Assembly: GCA_037039925.1 (NCBI GenBank)
Contig: JAXRKP010001067.1
Location: 72,501 to 136,500 of the forward strand
DNA: 64,000 nt
Reading direction: 5' to 3'
Source of the DNA: Doris montereyensis
Lineage: Eukaryota > Mollusca > Gastropoda > Nudibranchia > Dorididae
How positions within the stretch are numbered: position 1 is the first letter of the stretch; each line of letters begins with the position of its first letter. The notes beneath the pieces are model-generated. The model did not search any database. It worked only from the letters and a program-made list of their open reading frames with translations, and had not been told where the DNA came from. The translations under genes were made by a program, and so were the position numbers. This document shows positions 31,550 to 43,810 of this stretch, one piece after another.

Positions 31550-31805
31550 CGTTGCTGCAGGCAGTTGGCCGACGCTGCTGGTGATAGGTCCTATTTCTTT
31601 CCTTTTCTGCTTTCACTTATCTTTCATCTTTCTTTCTTTATCACTTCCCATTCTACCTTTCAGTGTATGGGTTCAGATGCCCTGAGATGATCTTTCTCCA
31701 GCATGCCCTATCCTGGCATTTCCTGTTTCCTTCATCTTACTGCTTCCTCTTACTTCACCCTGAGATCATCGCAATGGTGGATGGGGTAAATTTCAATGAA
31801 ACAAA
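31550..31805 (+). repeat. Dispersed repeat family C copy, longest
   Basis: GCAGGCAGTTGGCCGACGCT, CTTTCACTTATCTTTCATC, TTACTTCACCCTGAGATCATCG, GGTGGATGGGGTAAATTTC and an AATGAAACAAAA tail. It shares the block order with 16700-16860 and 27670-27815. Confidence 0.65.
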
Positions 31806-32819
31806 ATGTATTATATTACTAAGATACACAGCGTCCTTGTCTCATAATGAAGATGGTGCATTTTGTGGGTGACTACTATTTACTTTTATTCAGTATCAGC
31901 ATAAGTAGGCCTACAATGTACACGTGTAAGGCTTCCATGGGTCTAGAAATGCTAATATTAGTAATATTAATATAGTATGTTTTTCATAAGATTTAAAGAG
32001 TTTTAAAAGACAAATTTGAATTATACTACTTCACTGTGTTGTGTTTGAAATAAAGAAACCTAGGTTTAAAATCTGTGACTGAAGTATTTTTTTATCCATG
32101 AGTACATTTATGTATTTGATGTGTTTTCATCTGTTTGTTATGTTTAACTTTATTCAAGGCGTAAATCATTTTGACATGATTATAACTATGCCAAATCAGC
32201 CTAGATCTAGCTGTGTTTCAATGAAAACCTTGGGTTTTTTCCTTCATTTTACTAAACATCTGGATCTAGCAATGGAGAAATCAAAAGGATTTGTGGGGTA
32301 GTGCATGAATTCATGTACTTGAGAAATATATAATTACATGTATAAATAAACCATTGATAGCTGATCCTCAGACTGATAGTGAGATAGATACCGTACAGAC
32401 AGACAGAGAGGTGTAATACAGAAATATGGGGGGGGGAGATCACACTAATGTTGTGATTGACTATAGTTGTACATGTACTGCAGTTTGCTGTTCAGGCCAT
32501 GAAGTGAAGATGTACAACCAGTACATAAACCACATTGGCTGATGACGCTCAGTTCCACATGAAATTTGAAATGATGTGTCGCACCAAGTATCGTACTCAT
32601 TCATAACACTGGCAGACAGCAGTGACAGAGATGTCTAAGACACCTACATGATCACTCGAGTTGGTATGGAAGGGAACAGGTTTAGAATTAGAGTAACATT
32701 AAGATGTTGGGTGGGGGGGGGGGGCTAAGCGAAGGCCAGTTTCCCCAATGTAATTATTTACAAGAGATGGTGTAACCGATGTTCCTGCAGGTACCAATTG
32801 CAATGGATACCTTTAGAAG

Positions 32820-33110
32820 AACATTAGAGCCAGAAATAAAATAAATATTTTCTTTAAGGCTATAAATCGCCAACCGTTTATTTCTAAATCAGCATTTAAC
32901 TCAAGAACAACTGTATTAGGTGTCAAAACATACATGGCTCCGTTCCATCTTCAAACATTGATTGTCACCTGCACTCATAATTTTTACCCTAGTGCTAGTA
33001 CAGTAATGCTGTGGAATGGACTGCCATTACTGCCAACATAAATAAAACTCAGCAATAGTACTGAAGATTTTAAAAACAGAATTAAACACATCACTTTAAT
33101 TAAAGCCAAA
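32820..33110 (+). mobile_element. LINE RT C-terminal fragment (CR1/L2-like)
   Basis: Broken frames read STVMLWNGLPLLP and then TEDFKNRIKHI, the WNxLP and FKxxxK blocks found at the end of CR1/L2-type reverse transcriptases. No upstream RT core is present. Confidence 0.5.
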
Positions 33111-33421
33111 ATTGAATTAATATTTTAGGTTCAATCAAAATTTGCGCGCTGACAGTAATATTCAAGAATTGAGTTGGGTCAGTTATTATTATAAAGAAGA
33201 TGACAAGCGGACTGGAAACTGAAATTACTTCCACTTAAGTTCACATTTGGGGGAAATATATGGAGACCCCGTTCCCAACATCCCCAACACGCAATGAGAA
33301 CCCTTTGAATTGCAGATGATGCTTTTCCCTTCTTTTTAATGCTTATCTTGTGCCATCCACATTTAGCATTGCCCACCATGACTCATATGAGTACAATTAT
33401 ATGACAGTAATATATATACAC

Positions 33422-33423
<2 letters not shown>

Positions 33424-33492
<69 letters not shown>

Positions 33493-33513
33493 TAATATAT
33501 ATATATATATATA
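33424..33513 (+). repeat. (AT)n microsatellite
   Basis: TA dinucleotide tract with short interruptions at 33486 and 33494. Confidence 0.95.
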
Positions 33514-33569
33514 CATACGTGTGAATAATAATGATATAATGTATTATTAGTATGACTATGAGCTCTACT

Positions 33570-34643
33570 CTACAATGTTATTCCTGGTGTCTTTTTCCAC
33601 CGCATCTTAATAATAAGAGGAGGTGTTTTCCTTTTCAAAGTGTCCGTAGAAGAACTGATACATGTATCATCAAGCTGTGAAGAGTTTGATGTGGTTTGGG
33701 TTGTTGGTGATGAATATACTCGAGGATGGGATAGTGTTGAACTTTGAAGAGAAGAAGTCGACATCCGGGATGGATTAGAAACATCAAGTACAATCGGGAC
33801 AGCATCTGTGGTGGTGGTGGTGGTGATGGTAGTAGGGATAATAGTAGTAAATGTAGTAGTAGTGGTAGCACTAGTAGTATTAGTCATATCAGGTGGAGAA
33901 GGTTCTAAAGTAGAAGTTTGATTGGTGTGATGAATCTTCCGGGCATGATGTTGCCAAATATTGCAGACGCCCTTTTGGAGGTTGGCGAGGAGACGAAAGC
34001 ACCGGGGTGGTTTAGGAACATCCAGTACAACAGTCGGCACAGCATAATAAGCTGTGGTAGTGGCACTAGTAGTAGTAGAAGTAGTGGCTCTAGTAGTAGT
34101 AGTAGTAATATTAGTAGTAGTAGAAGCACTAGTGGTATTAATCGCTCTAACAGTAGGTGGTGAAGAAGATGTTGATGAAGTGGTTTGAATTGGTGATACT
34201 GATACGGATACTGATGACTCCGCTTTGGATACTGATGACTCGCTTTGGATACTGATGACTCCGCTTTGGATACTGATGACTCCGCTTTGGATACTGATGA
34301 CTCCCGCTTTGGATACTGATGACTCCGCTTTGGATACTGATGACTTTGGATACTGATGACTCCGGACTGGTGAGACGAGGTTGCCACGGGTGAAGAATGC
34401 CACTCTGACTCTGACTCTGACTCTGGGGGTTGGTGGAGCTGGACAATAGAGGTCAGCAGTCGTGTTGGGTTTGAAAAATCGAAGACAGTCGGGATGGCAT
34501 CTTTCGTCAAAAGTTTTCTTTTAGTCTTCCGGAAGCAGCAAGGCTCAAAATGAGCTGCACAAAGGACATTGCTTCTGTGAAGATCTAAAACCGGTTTCGT
34601 GAGAAGATCCTTCCTCCTTGAGTTGGTAACCCATTGCTTGCAC
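33570..34643 (-). CDS. THAP-domain protein, partial (3' exon)
   Basis: Minus-strand exon after acceptor TTGACAG (exon base 34643). It opens with CKQWVTNSRRKDLL, then NVLCAAHFEPCCF and LLTKDAIPTVFDFSNP. This is the second half of a THAP zinc finger: the conserved Trp, the C-x2-H pair, and the AVPTIF box. THAP domains bind DNA in nuclear regulators and P-element-type transposases. The first zinc cysteines should be in an upstream exon that I did not find. After the domain come SESESE, a minisatellite-encoded SSVSKAE/HQYPKR/VISIQSG stretch in mixed frames, long Thr/Ser runs, two more AVPTxxLD-like boxes, and a stop at 33570. The domain frame and the C-terminal frame differ, changing within the minisatellite. 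It may be a gene with an indel error, a decaying gene, or a transposase relic. Confidence 0.65.
34195..34360 (-). repeat. 20-22 bp minisatellite inside the THAP reading frame
   Basis: Eight or so units of GGATACTGATGACTCCGCTTT (plus strand), mostly 21 bp but with 20-bp (missing C), 22-bp (CCC) and shorter variants. The off-length units shift the reading frame, which is why all three translations appear as SSVSKAE, HQYPKR and VISIQSG in different windows. Confidence 0.9.
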
Positions 34644-34746
34644 CTGTCAATTAAATCGGTTCATTAGGCAGCGGTTGACTTTTAAAACACTTTCTTTTTT
34701 TCTTTTCTTTTTTATTAAAACGACTACAAAGTAGGTTACCGACCAC

Positions 34747-34851
<105 letters not shown>

Positions 34852-35132
34852 GCATGAATAGTTATAGTAGTACTACATGCAACGGTGGGTTGTCTGAGTT
34901 TTGGGTTGGTTTCGGACGAATTTGGGTTCCATTAGTTTCAACAAAATTGAAATACAGAGAATGTAAAGTATGGAAGTGAGTATGAATTGACACCTCTTGA
35001 TGAGGCTGTGGCTAAAACAAGTCAAGGTTTCTCCTTGCTGAAGTTGTGCTTCATGAGTGTCAATGTCAAAGTGATGACATACACAGGCCTCAACAATACT
35101 TCTTCGATTTAAAGACTTTAAATCCCCTCTTA

Positions 35133-35255
35133 ATGACCACATTATATTTATAATAACTGTCCGCTCACATTCACATACATAAATTATAGTCATCAACTAC
35201 AGGTGGCGTGTAATGTGTTTCACGGCGGTCAGTCGCACCGTAGTAGTATAATAAT
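35133..35255 (+). repeat. Dispersed ~115-bp repeat G, copy 1
   Basis: Shares GACCACATTATA, TAACTGTCCGCTCAC, TTATAGTCATCAAC and GTCGCACCGTAGTAGTATAA in the same order with 47228-47343. Nature unknown. Confidence 0.7.
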
Positions 35256-35502
35256 ATATTATATAGTTTGGTCCATTGGCCTACACTTAAGGAGTCAGAG
35301 AGCTATGTAGTAACATTAGCACAATAAATGTAAACATGATCTAGAATATAGATACTGTATTTAGATGTTATGAGTAATGTGAGCCTCATTGGACGAAGGC
35401 GAGAACAAAATAAAATCAAGATCGCCGTTCTCTGTCTCTGCCTCTGTGTTTCTGTTTCTCTGGCTGTCTGTCTTTCTCTGTCTCTGTCTGTCTCTGTCTG
35501 TA

Positions 35503-35506
<4 letters not shown>

Positions 35507-35591
<85 letters not shown>
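35507..35591 (+). repeat. (TC)n microsatellite
   Basis: TC dinucleotide tract after a CTGTCTGT-rich lead-in (35435-35505). Confidence 0.97.
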
Positions 35592-35594
<3 letters not shown>

Positions 35595-36298
35595 TAGTCT
35601 CTCAGTCCAAAGGAATACTGTTTACCGGTTGTTGTTTCTTATTTGTTTATTAAGCAACATCTACAATTAATTGACAATATTTGGTAACAGTACGACGTCA
35701 GTCCATTCACCGACGTATCAACACAGAAGACTGCTCGTAGCCGTAGTGTTTCAATCCTTGGAAGGTATTTGAAGGCGATTTTGCTTAGAGACTTCTGGGA
35801 TGACCCGCCCAAAGGTTGGTTGTTGTTTTTTTCCCAAGATAAATTATTAACGGCAGTTTTCAATTTCGTTTCTTTGCGTTAAAAAGTAAATTATAGGCCT
35901 ATAAAACACGATATCACTCGCTACGGTAAACATTTAGGTGGTTTAACATTTAGATGGTTTACCGTAATAAAACAAAATAATTGTCATTTGAACTGCCTTT
36001 CTGAGCACCGTCAAAATGTGGCACTGCACAGTTTAATTAGAAGCAAATTCTCTCGATCGTCCGCTGGCACACCAATACAGCACGAAAGAGAATTCACACA
36101 TTACATGCATACTGCACACTTGTCACATTGGATGAGTAGAGAGCAGAGGCGTTGGTAGAGATTTTATTTTGAATTCTCGATAGAGGGTTTTCAACCTGAT
36201 TTGTAATTTTGAAACTCACTGGATGCGCATGCAATGGTTACTGTAAATATATGTAGGTTTGGGGCGTTCTTAAATTTAAATTGAAAACAGAAAAAAAA

Positions 36299-36620
36299 TT
36301 TGAGTTGAATTTACCCACATGATTTGTTTTTATGGAATTGATTTACCCATTCACACCTACTAAGGTGATATCGGGGTTTTTGGGTAGGATTTTTAATTTT
36401 GCCCGGACTGCATTGGCTGTAAACAGCCAATGGATCTTAACGTGCAGAGAGTGTTGGATCGACACACGGGACCTCCTTTTTATCGTCCGTCTCCGATGGG
36501 ATTAAATCAGCGTAGATCCGAAAAAACCAACCTGGACCAGGGGAGGAGTAGATTTTACTTGGATCAAAAACTCGGAGAAAAGGTTTTAAATCTTTGGCGG
36601 GGCTTGAACCTGCGATAAAC
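36299..36620 (-). mobile_element. SINE family B, copy on minus strand
   Basis: Reverse complement of the family: GAATTTACCCACAT at the left, GGGTTTTTGGGTAGGATTTT, the GGCTGTAAACAGCCAATGG hairpin-like stretch, GATCGACAC and CCTCCTTTTTATCGTCCGTC, then the head near 36620. The head is truncated. Confidence 0.7.
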
Positions 36621-36749
36621 AAAATCAATTTGGATTGAGTGGGATATTGACTTCATTCACACCTTGCCTTTGGACTGGAGATTACCAAGCCCCGAAAACA
36701 GAAAAAAATATCAAAATGAATTCACAGAGCTTTTTGAGTTTGATTAGAT

Positions 36750-37592
<843 letters not shown>

Positions 37593-38335
37593 CAGATAGA
37601 CAGACCTCCGGATCACAAAGAAGAAAACTAATGTGATCTCAGTGGAAAAGAAAAATGCTTTTGGTATTTACAATGTTTTAAGGTGCACGAGATATTTGTA
37701 TCTCCTTGTCCCACGAAAAACAAGGAAATGAACCCGATCAAGGTGGACCTACAACTGTAGCAGCCAAGCCTGAACCAGGAGGGAGATGTGGAAAAAATTA
37801 GAGAGGGAGAGAGGACGGAAAAAAATCATTCATGACAACCCCGGTCAGTCGGCCTAATTTTTGCTGCGCTGGTAAACAAAGCAAGATCACACTTCAGCAT
37901 GAAGTGAAATGTCTCAGAAAGACACTAAAACATCACAAAAGAGACAAACAAAGGAATAAAGACGTAAGACAATTAGGGGGAGGGGGAGGAAAAGCTGTAT
38001 GAATTCACATGTATATATTGAGACACTAGTCAAATAGTTTGGAGATTACCACTGCGAGAATGGGCTCACAGCAGCCAGCCTCAACAAAAGGCCAACGCAG
38101 TACGACAGAAGAATGGACAGCAATATGAAAGATAAGGAAAGAAGTAAGACCTAACACACTAGCACTATACCAATACCAGCAGCATCATTCCGAGGCATTT
38201 ATACATCACAAAATGCAAGTACATTTTAAATAGAAACTAAACAAAACATTGTATCCAATAATGATCATAAGAATAAGATACAGTCATCAAGTTTGAAATC
38301 AGCTCACAGTAGACACCCAAGACCAAAGCGTTAAA

Positions 38336-39219
38336 GGGGGGCACCTAAAGTGAAGTCTTTTGCTTTTGAGCTAAGGTTTTTGCTTTTAGTATGTACATGA
38401 GTAACTGTCAAAATACAGTCATCCTATATCATTGAAAAGTTTGTATAAGCGTCCTTGGTTGACATTTTATTATAGAAAGCGATTCGCGATCTTGGATTTT
38501 AACTAATTTTCAAAATCTATCTCCTCCCATAGTTATGAATAAAATCACTCAAAACTTGTGCAGATTGTCTTTTCCATTCAATATCTAAAAAGTGTCGGGT
38601 ATTTTTCGATATTTTGGAGGGTTTTTTTTTTAATGAATTTTTGAAAATACTATATATCGTGAATGTACAAAAGTCGCGGCTTGTTTATATTACCACAAAA
38701 AAAAAAGAATTCTCAAAAAGTTTACAACATATTAAAAAAAGAGAAAAGTTTAGACGTCATCCTATCAGCATTGACAAGAAGAACCTATGTGCCAATTATA
38801 ATACAAATCGTTTGGTAAATGACGGAGATGTTGTAGCAGGCCCCTTACTCTTTTCGACTGTCTCTGGCATTGTGATTTATGTAAATAGGATTATAAATCT
38901 AGAGAAACGCGCAGATCGTCAAAGATGATCGGCAAACGAGGTCAAATATTGTGTGCTGCCACATTTGGCGATTGAATGCCAATATACTGGTTTTACTGCC
39001 ATTTTCTCAGTCAGTGTTAGGGTAATTTACGTCAAAATTTTGATTGTTTTTACCTACCTCGCCTACAAAATATTTTGTGATAAAAAATGTATACGATCAT
39101 ATGGACATTTCTCTAGCATGAACTTGTAGATACATGATTGTTCTACCCGAATATGCAAAGAATAGAAAATCAACCTTTTGGTCCAAAATTCAGCCAGTCC
39201 AGGTGCCCCCCCCCCCCCC
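38336..39219. mobile_element. Foldback-family copy 2 (one arm plus centre)
   Basis: Starts with a G-run and GCACCT and ends CCAGTCCAGGTGCC plus a C-run. The right 330 bp match the right arm of 25608-26881, and TTTTCCATTCAATATCTAAA (38570-38589) matches the centre of that element at about 26187-26206. The left half is not an inverted copy of the right. Confidence 0.75.
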
Positions 39220-39579
39220 AAGTACATGATAAGAAAAAAACATAAATAACTATTACTAGATCTAGTGTATTTTTAAACCAAAAGAAATTAAAACAAACAA
39301 ACAATATTTTTTTTTAATTTATATATTTTTGCCGAAGATACTAGTTACTATTACTACTAGTACTAGAGCAATTGTTCCAGTGTCTCTGCCGCAGGTAAGA
39401 AGAAGTTTTCATGTCTAGTGTTGTTAAAAGAAGACATGATTATCCAAGTCTGTAAGCACCTATTAATCAGAGGCGTCTGTGAGATCGAGTCATAGCAATA
39501 ATATTAATACCTCTAACTCTAACTGACGTTGTGTTCTATGGGGAGAGACACGTAACAATGCTAACATTACTAACAATAA

Positions 39580-39783
39580 CATCCATTTTTCCCATTTGAC
39601 CAAGGTACAAAAAGTACTGCAAACAAGTCGAGAGTAACAACAACCTGCCACAGACTATGACTAACGTCCTGTCCAGGAGGTGATGATAATCCCTTGTTCC
39701 GTTCAATGCTATAGAGACTGGGACAGGTTCCCGTTCTATGGGCCATAAGAGCCATGAAGTTGAAGGATATTTACTTTACTTAA
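39580..39783 (+). mobile_element. SINE family A, 5'-truncated copy
   Basis: Contains TCCAGGAGGTGATGATAATC and ends CTATGGGCCATAAGAGCC then TACTTTACTT, the 3' body and tail of the family seen complete at 43515-43810, in the opposite orientation. Confidence 0.65.
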
Positions 39784-40589
39784 GCCTCTATCTTAGTCAC
39801 CCCCCCCCATTCCAATCAAACCCCTACCATCTTTATCCACCTCCCTTCTATCCTGATAATAGTGATAAAAAAAACAACTATGGATTGAGCTTAGCTAGCT
39901 GCATCTCATTCTCGTAAATCTTTAACAAGATTACATCCTAGTCAATTGACACGGGTGTTTTACTTTCGACTATAATTTCAACTGTGCATACCACCAGTGT
40001 CAAAAGAAATTGATTCTAAAAGAAATCTTAGAGGACCGAAGATTTATTTGTTTGTCTGTTTGAAATTAAGAGATGTTACAATGTAGGCCCCTATTCTTAA
40101 TCTTAGAACAAAAAAAGCTTTAAAATCGGTGTGAGAGCGAGCAATTTTTAACAAAATGGTGGTTAGTTGTACTAATAAATGTCTCATTTTAGGTTAACCT
40201 GATACGTGTATTGATACTTATTCCTGTAAAATAAATAGCATTAATAGGTGTTATTGTTATCAAGAAGCCAACTAGCACCCATCCTTTCCATGAAAACATT
40301 CCAGTGGAAACAAAGAAACAAATCATCAGTTCGATTTTCATTCCAACTCTGTGCTTCTATAATGCTACCAATGCCAAACCTGGACCCTCAATAAAGCACA
40401 ACAAAGCAAGATCACATTATGTGAAATGACATGTCTCAGAAAGACACGTAACATCACAAAAAGAGACAAACAACGAAATAAAGACGTAAGACAACTGTGT
40501 GGGCATCGAATCAAGTTTGCAATATATTGAGAGACAACACGTCAAATGATTTGGAAAATGGGGCCACAACAGCCAGCCTTAAAGGCCTA

Positions 40590-40740
40590 CAATATGAAGT
40601 TTAATGAACTCAAAGCAAGAGGAAGACCACAAAAAAAAGATGGATCAAGGGAGTCAAAGAAACCTTCCAAAAGAACACGTCGATTCAAAAGACAGCACAC
40701 CTGGCCCACATCCAAAAATTGCATCTCCCCCTCCTCGACA
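40590..40740 (+). mobile_element. RTE-like LINE C-terminal tail fragment
   Basis: In shifting frames it reads GRPQKKW/DGSRE then GVKETF and RRFKRQHTW, resembling the GRPRKRWxDxIKE block found at the end of RTE-like LINE ORFs and in LINE A at 3135-3185. Confidence 0.45.
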
Positions 40741-40914
40741 CCTTGGGTATAAGAGGACAGAAAAAATAACAAAAGTAAAATAGGCATCCAAAGCCAGCTC
40801 AAATGGCCTGAAAATCCGTCTAGTCTCCACAAAGCCAAATTTCCAGCTAAAGCCGGAAAAGTGTCCTCCCTGTGACATTTACTTTTAGTGTCCATCAAAT
40901 GCTGTGATCTCAGA

Positions 40915-40990
40915 GCGAATTAAGAAGAAACAGCAAGATGAAACATAAGTGAAAGAATAGAAGTAGGGACCTATTCGTAGCACCCACCAA
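40915..40990 (-). repeat. Dispersed repeat family C, short minus copy
   Basis: Reverse complement carries CTTTCACTTATGTTTCATC and CTGTTTCTTCTTAATTC, the central block of family C. Confidence 0.5.
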
Positions 40991-41452
40991 CCAGCTATAG
41001 AGGACCCGAGAAAAATGTGAAGAAAGTACTCAAATTTAAGCAGGACAATCTTGAAGTCCAAGTAATATAATATTTTTTTTATATTTTAAGTTTAAGATTC
41101 AAATGGAAGTGCTAGCACATTTTCAAATGCAAAAGAAAACAAGACCTACCATCTACTACATTTTTATGATTTTATGGCTGCCTTTTATTTTGTTTAAAAC
41201 TGCAAATATTTACAAGGTTTAAATGCTTATAATATAACTGACTTAGCATACATTACAACCCAATACACAAGTAACAATGGTGCACATGACTTACTGATGA
41301 TAGTCTTAAGCACAATAATATTAGGATAACAATCATCACTGGCATGTTGTAGTCTTGAATCTTAGACAAAGACTTTTTACTTTATTCTTACAGTAAAGTT
41401 ACAGCTCTTTTATTCGCCAGTCTTAGCATCTGTGGAATTTTGTTACAGTACA

Positions 41453-41831
41453 CATAGCTGTCAACCTTTTCAAGTCGAAAAACAGATTCTGACCACACAA
41501 AGCAATTCGAAATTGCATGGACGCCCAGTAATATTCTAGCAAACATGGATAATTCAACTTTAATTAAGTTAAAATAAGAAAAAAAATCTGCTTATAACCG
41601 GTCTTTCTAATTCTGACGAAGTGTGACGATAGGAAGGGTTTGCCAACTCAGAATGGTATCTCTGGACTTGCATCCAATCTCTCTGAGTTAACTTACGAGT
41701 TTCTTTTACATAAAAATTACAGTTGATCGTCATATTATACAAACATTTCAAGGTAAATACAAATTTACGGACTCAAAACCATAAAAAAACCTGTCCTAAA
41801 TACATTTTTAAAGTACTAGTCGGCAGCTATG
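41453..41831 (+). mobile_element. TIR element family II, copy 1
   Basis: Left end CATAGCTGTCAACCTTTTC and right end GTCGGCAGCTATG are inverted versions of each other. The body shares CAAGTCGAAAAACAGA, AACTCAGAATGG and TTACGGACTCAAA with 51081-51431. About 380 bp, non-coding. Confidence 0.75.
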
Positions 41832-41979
41832 CTTACATCAAAGCATCTAGCAATAAGAAGAAGTAGGAAGAACCGATGGTAAGCCGCTCTCCTTTGTGTG
41901 ACCAGCTGGTCATAGCTGAGATCTCTGTATCAGTAAATAATGTTGAAAGTAATCAAAGGATGTCGTTTTGAAATGTTTA

Positions 41980-42271
41980 AACAGGGTGTTCCTAAAGCGG
42001 AATATTCAGAGAGAAGCACAAGCGATCTCGTTGGATACAATCTAGCACGATTGTTAACTAGAATTGTCGTCTCAGACCTGTTGTCGAAAACGAGGATAGA
42101 TGGATGTAACTTGTCATCAACTATTATTAGTAGTATCAGGTATCAACAACAAAAGTCTAATTCTTCCTCTTGAAAGAGTTGTTTGATCTTTTTGAATGGC
42201 CTTGTTTTGATTGACTGGCTCAGAAATTATAAGCTAATGGAATTGCATACTCTTTTGGGAAACACCCTGTT
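41980..42271 (+). mobile_element. Small TIR element family III
   Basis: Left AACAGGGTGTTCCTAAAG and right CTTTTGGGAAACACCCTGTT form terminal inverted repeats of about 18 bp with few mismatches, enclosing 292 bp with no coding. Only one copy seen here. Confidence 0.65.
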
Positions 42272-43514
42272 GTATGAAACAACAACATATAAATTGAACT
42301 GCACATATCAAATTAATGATATCGCCAATATGTGACAATTTCACCAGACGACAGAACAGACAGATGACATTTCGGGTATAAACATCAGCCTTCGCCAAAC
42401 AACAAGCAAGTAATTCATAGCATTGTCATGTTTCGACTTAGGCCAGTGACATATTTCTCTTACTGCAACAGCAATCTCAAATGCTGTGTTGCCACCAATC
42501 ATAGACATAGACTTGAAACCATATTTACACTGTGCCTTCAATTACTTAACAGGCAGTATAACATTAAGTCTACGGTTACGTTTGGTTAACAGCTAAAAAG
42601 ATTTGTAGTCTTCCCCACATCATTCTCAAAGCAAACATACCCAGTTCATTTTCATGTTTCGTTATACATTTGTATACGCTTTGTGAGTGAATGAAAATCT
42701 GCGTGACTTAAATACACGTAATGTTTGAAACTTGGCATTGCTACGAATGGATGATCATTGCAACTTTTGGTATTTAGTATGTACAAATCATTTCAAGGCA
42801 AGAAGAAAACTTTGTCATATAAATTATTATTGCTGCATTTGCAAATAAATGAAAGTAGCCTTTATTGCTCCGTAACATGAAAACAATGCCACATTTAAAT
42901 TGTCACACGTCAACAGCTCAAAAATTGACAAACAAATTCACGGATTAAAATAACTTATTTGCTGAGCTTTTTTTTTTCTTCTTCTTCTTCAGTCAGTCAA
43001 TGTACTCATTTCAGCTACAGCAATAATAATACACCCTATAAAATAACCAAATCACCAAAAACAAAAACCTTCGAGGCATACAAATATCCCAGAGGCAAGA
43101 ATGAAAAAAAAATATGTAAAAAAACTTTCTGTGAGATTCCATTGCGTTCAGTCAAACAAAGTAGGGGGATTATCATTTGCTGGTTCTGTAATGGCCTGGC
43201 ACGTAGCGGGCTGACTCGGGCTGTTGACTGGTAAAGGAAGGCGGAAAGCTGCCACTACCTGCTTGAATAAATGGGGGAAAAAAACAACAACAATGCATGA
43301 AATACATATATATAATTTTATAATAAGGACCTTAAAAAAAATTGGAATACATGTATACGAATACAGCTAAGCAATATTCTATGATAGTATTTAATTGACT
43401 TTAAATGAAAATAATTAATTTCGGACAGAAGGAGAGAGTTTGTGTTACTGGAATTTACCTCATCCACTATATGCAAGGACCCTAAGGTGAATTTAAGGGT
43501 AAAGGCTGTAGAAA

Positions 43515-43810
43515 AGTAAGTAAAGTTCTTTCAAGGCCGTTACGGCCCATAGAGCCGGAGCGCACCCGGCTTCAATAGCATGAAGCCAAACAGGTGATAA
43601 TTATCCCCTCCTGGCCAGGGCGCTTATCTGACGCAGGTTTTTACTCTCAAGCTAGTGCTTGTACCCATTTGCCCCTGGGTAGAGTGAGGGAAATGCGTGT
43701 TAAGTGTCTTTCCCAGGGAACACAATGTCGGACCTAAGAAAGCTAGGATTCAAACCCGGGACCTCATGATCCCAAGTCTGGAAGCCTAACCGCTCGACGA
43801 CTGACACCAC
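43515..43810 (-). mobile_element. tRNA-derived SINE family A, complete copy
   Basis: On the minus strand it begins with a Leu/Ser-tRNA-like head (GTCGAGCGGTTAGGC as A box and GGTCCCGGGTTTGAATCC as B box). A body follows with TTCCCTGGGAAAGACACTTAA, CTGGCCAGGAGG and GCTCTATGGGCC, and it ends AAAGAACTTTACTTAC. Other copies: 59528-59797, 59238-59425 and 39580-39783. Confidence 0.85.

Larger units (their letters stand above)
28980..33400. other. Intergenic, repeats only
   Basis: I recognise no exon. Contents: a SINE B fragment on the minus strand near 29410-29470; a G-rich local duplication at 31366-31424 (GGGGAGCCCTGGCCATT twice); a rearranged, inverted piece of TIR family II at about 30950-31175; a family C copy at 31550-31805; and a LINE C-terminal fragment at 32820-33110. 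Confidence 0.5.

Noticed and set aside
34873..35196. 107-residue minus frame upstream of the THAP exon, considered as its first exon
   Set aside because: No C-x2-4-C zinc pair or THAP start motif; the true first exon was not found.
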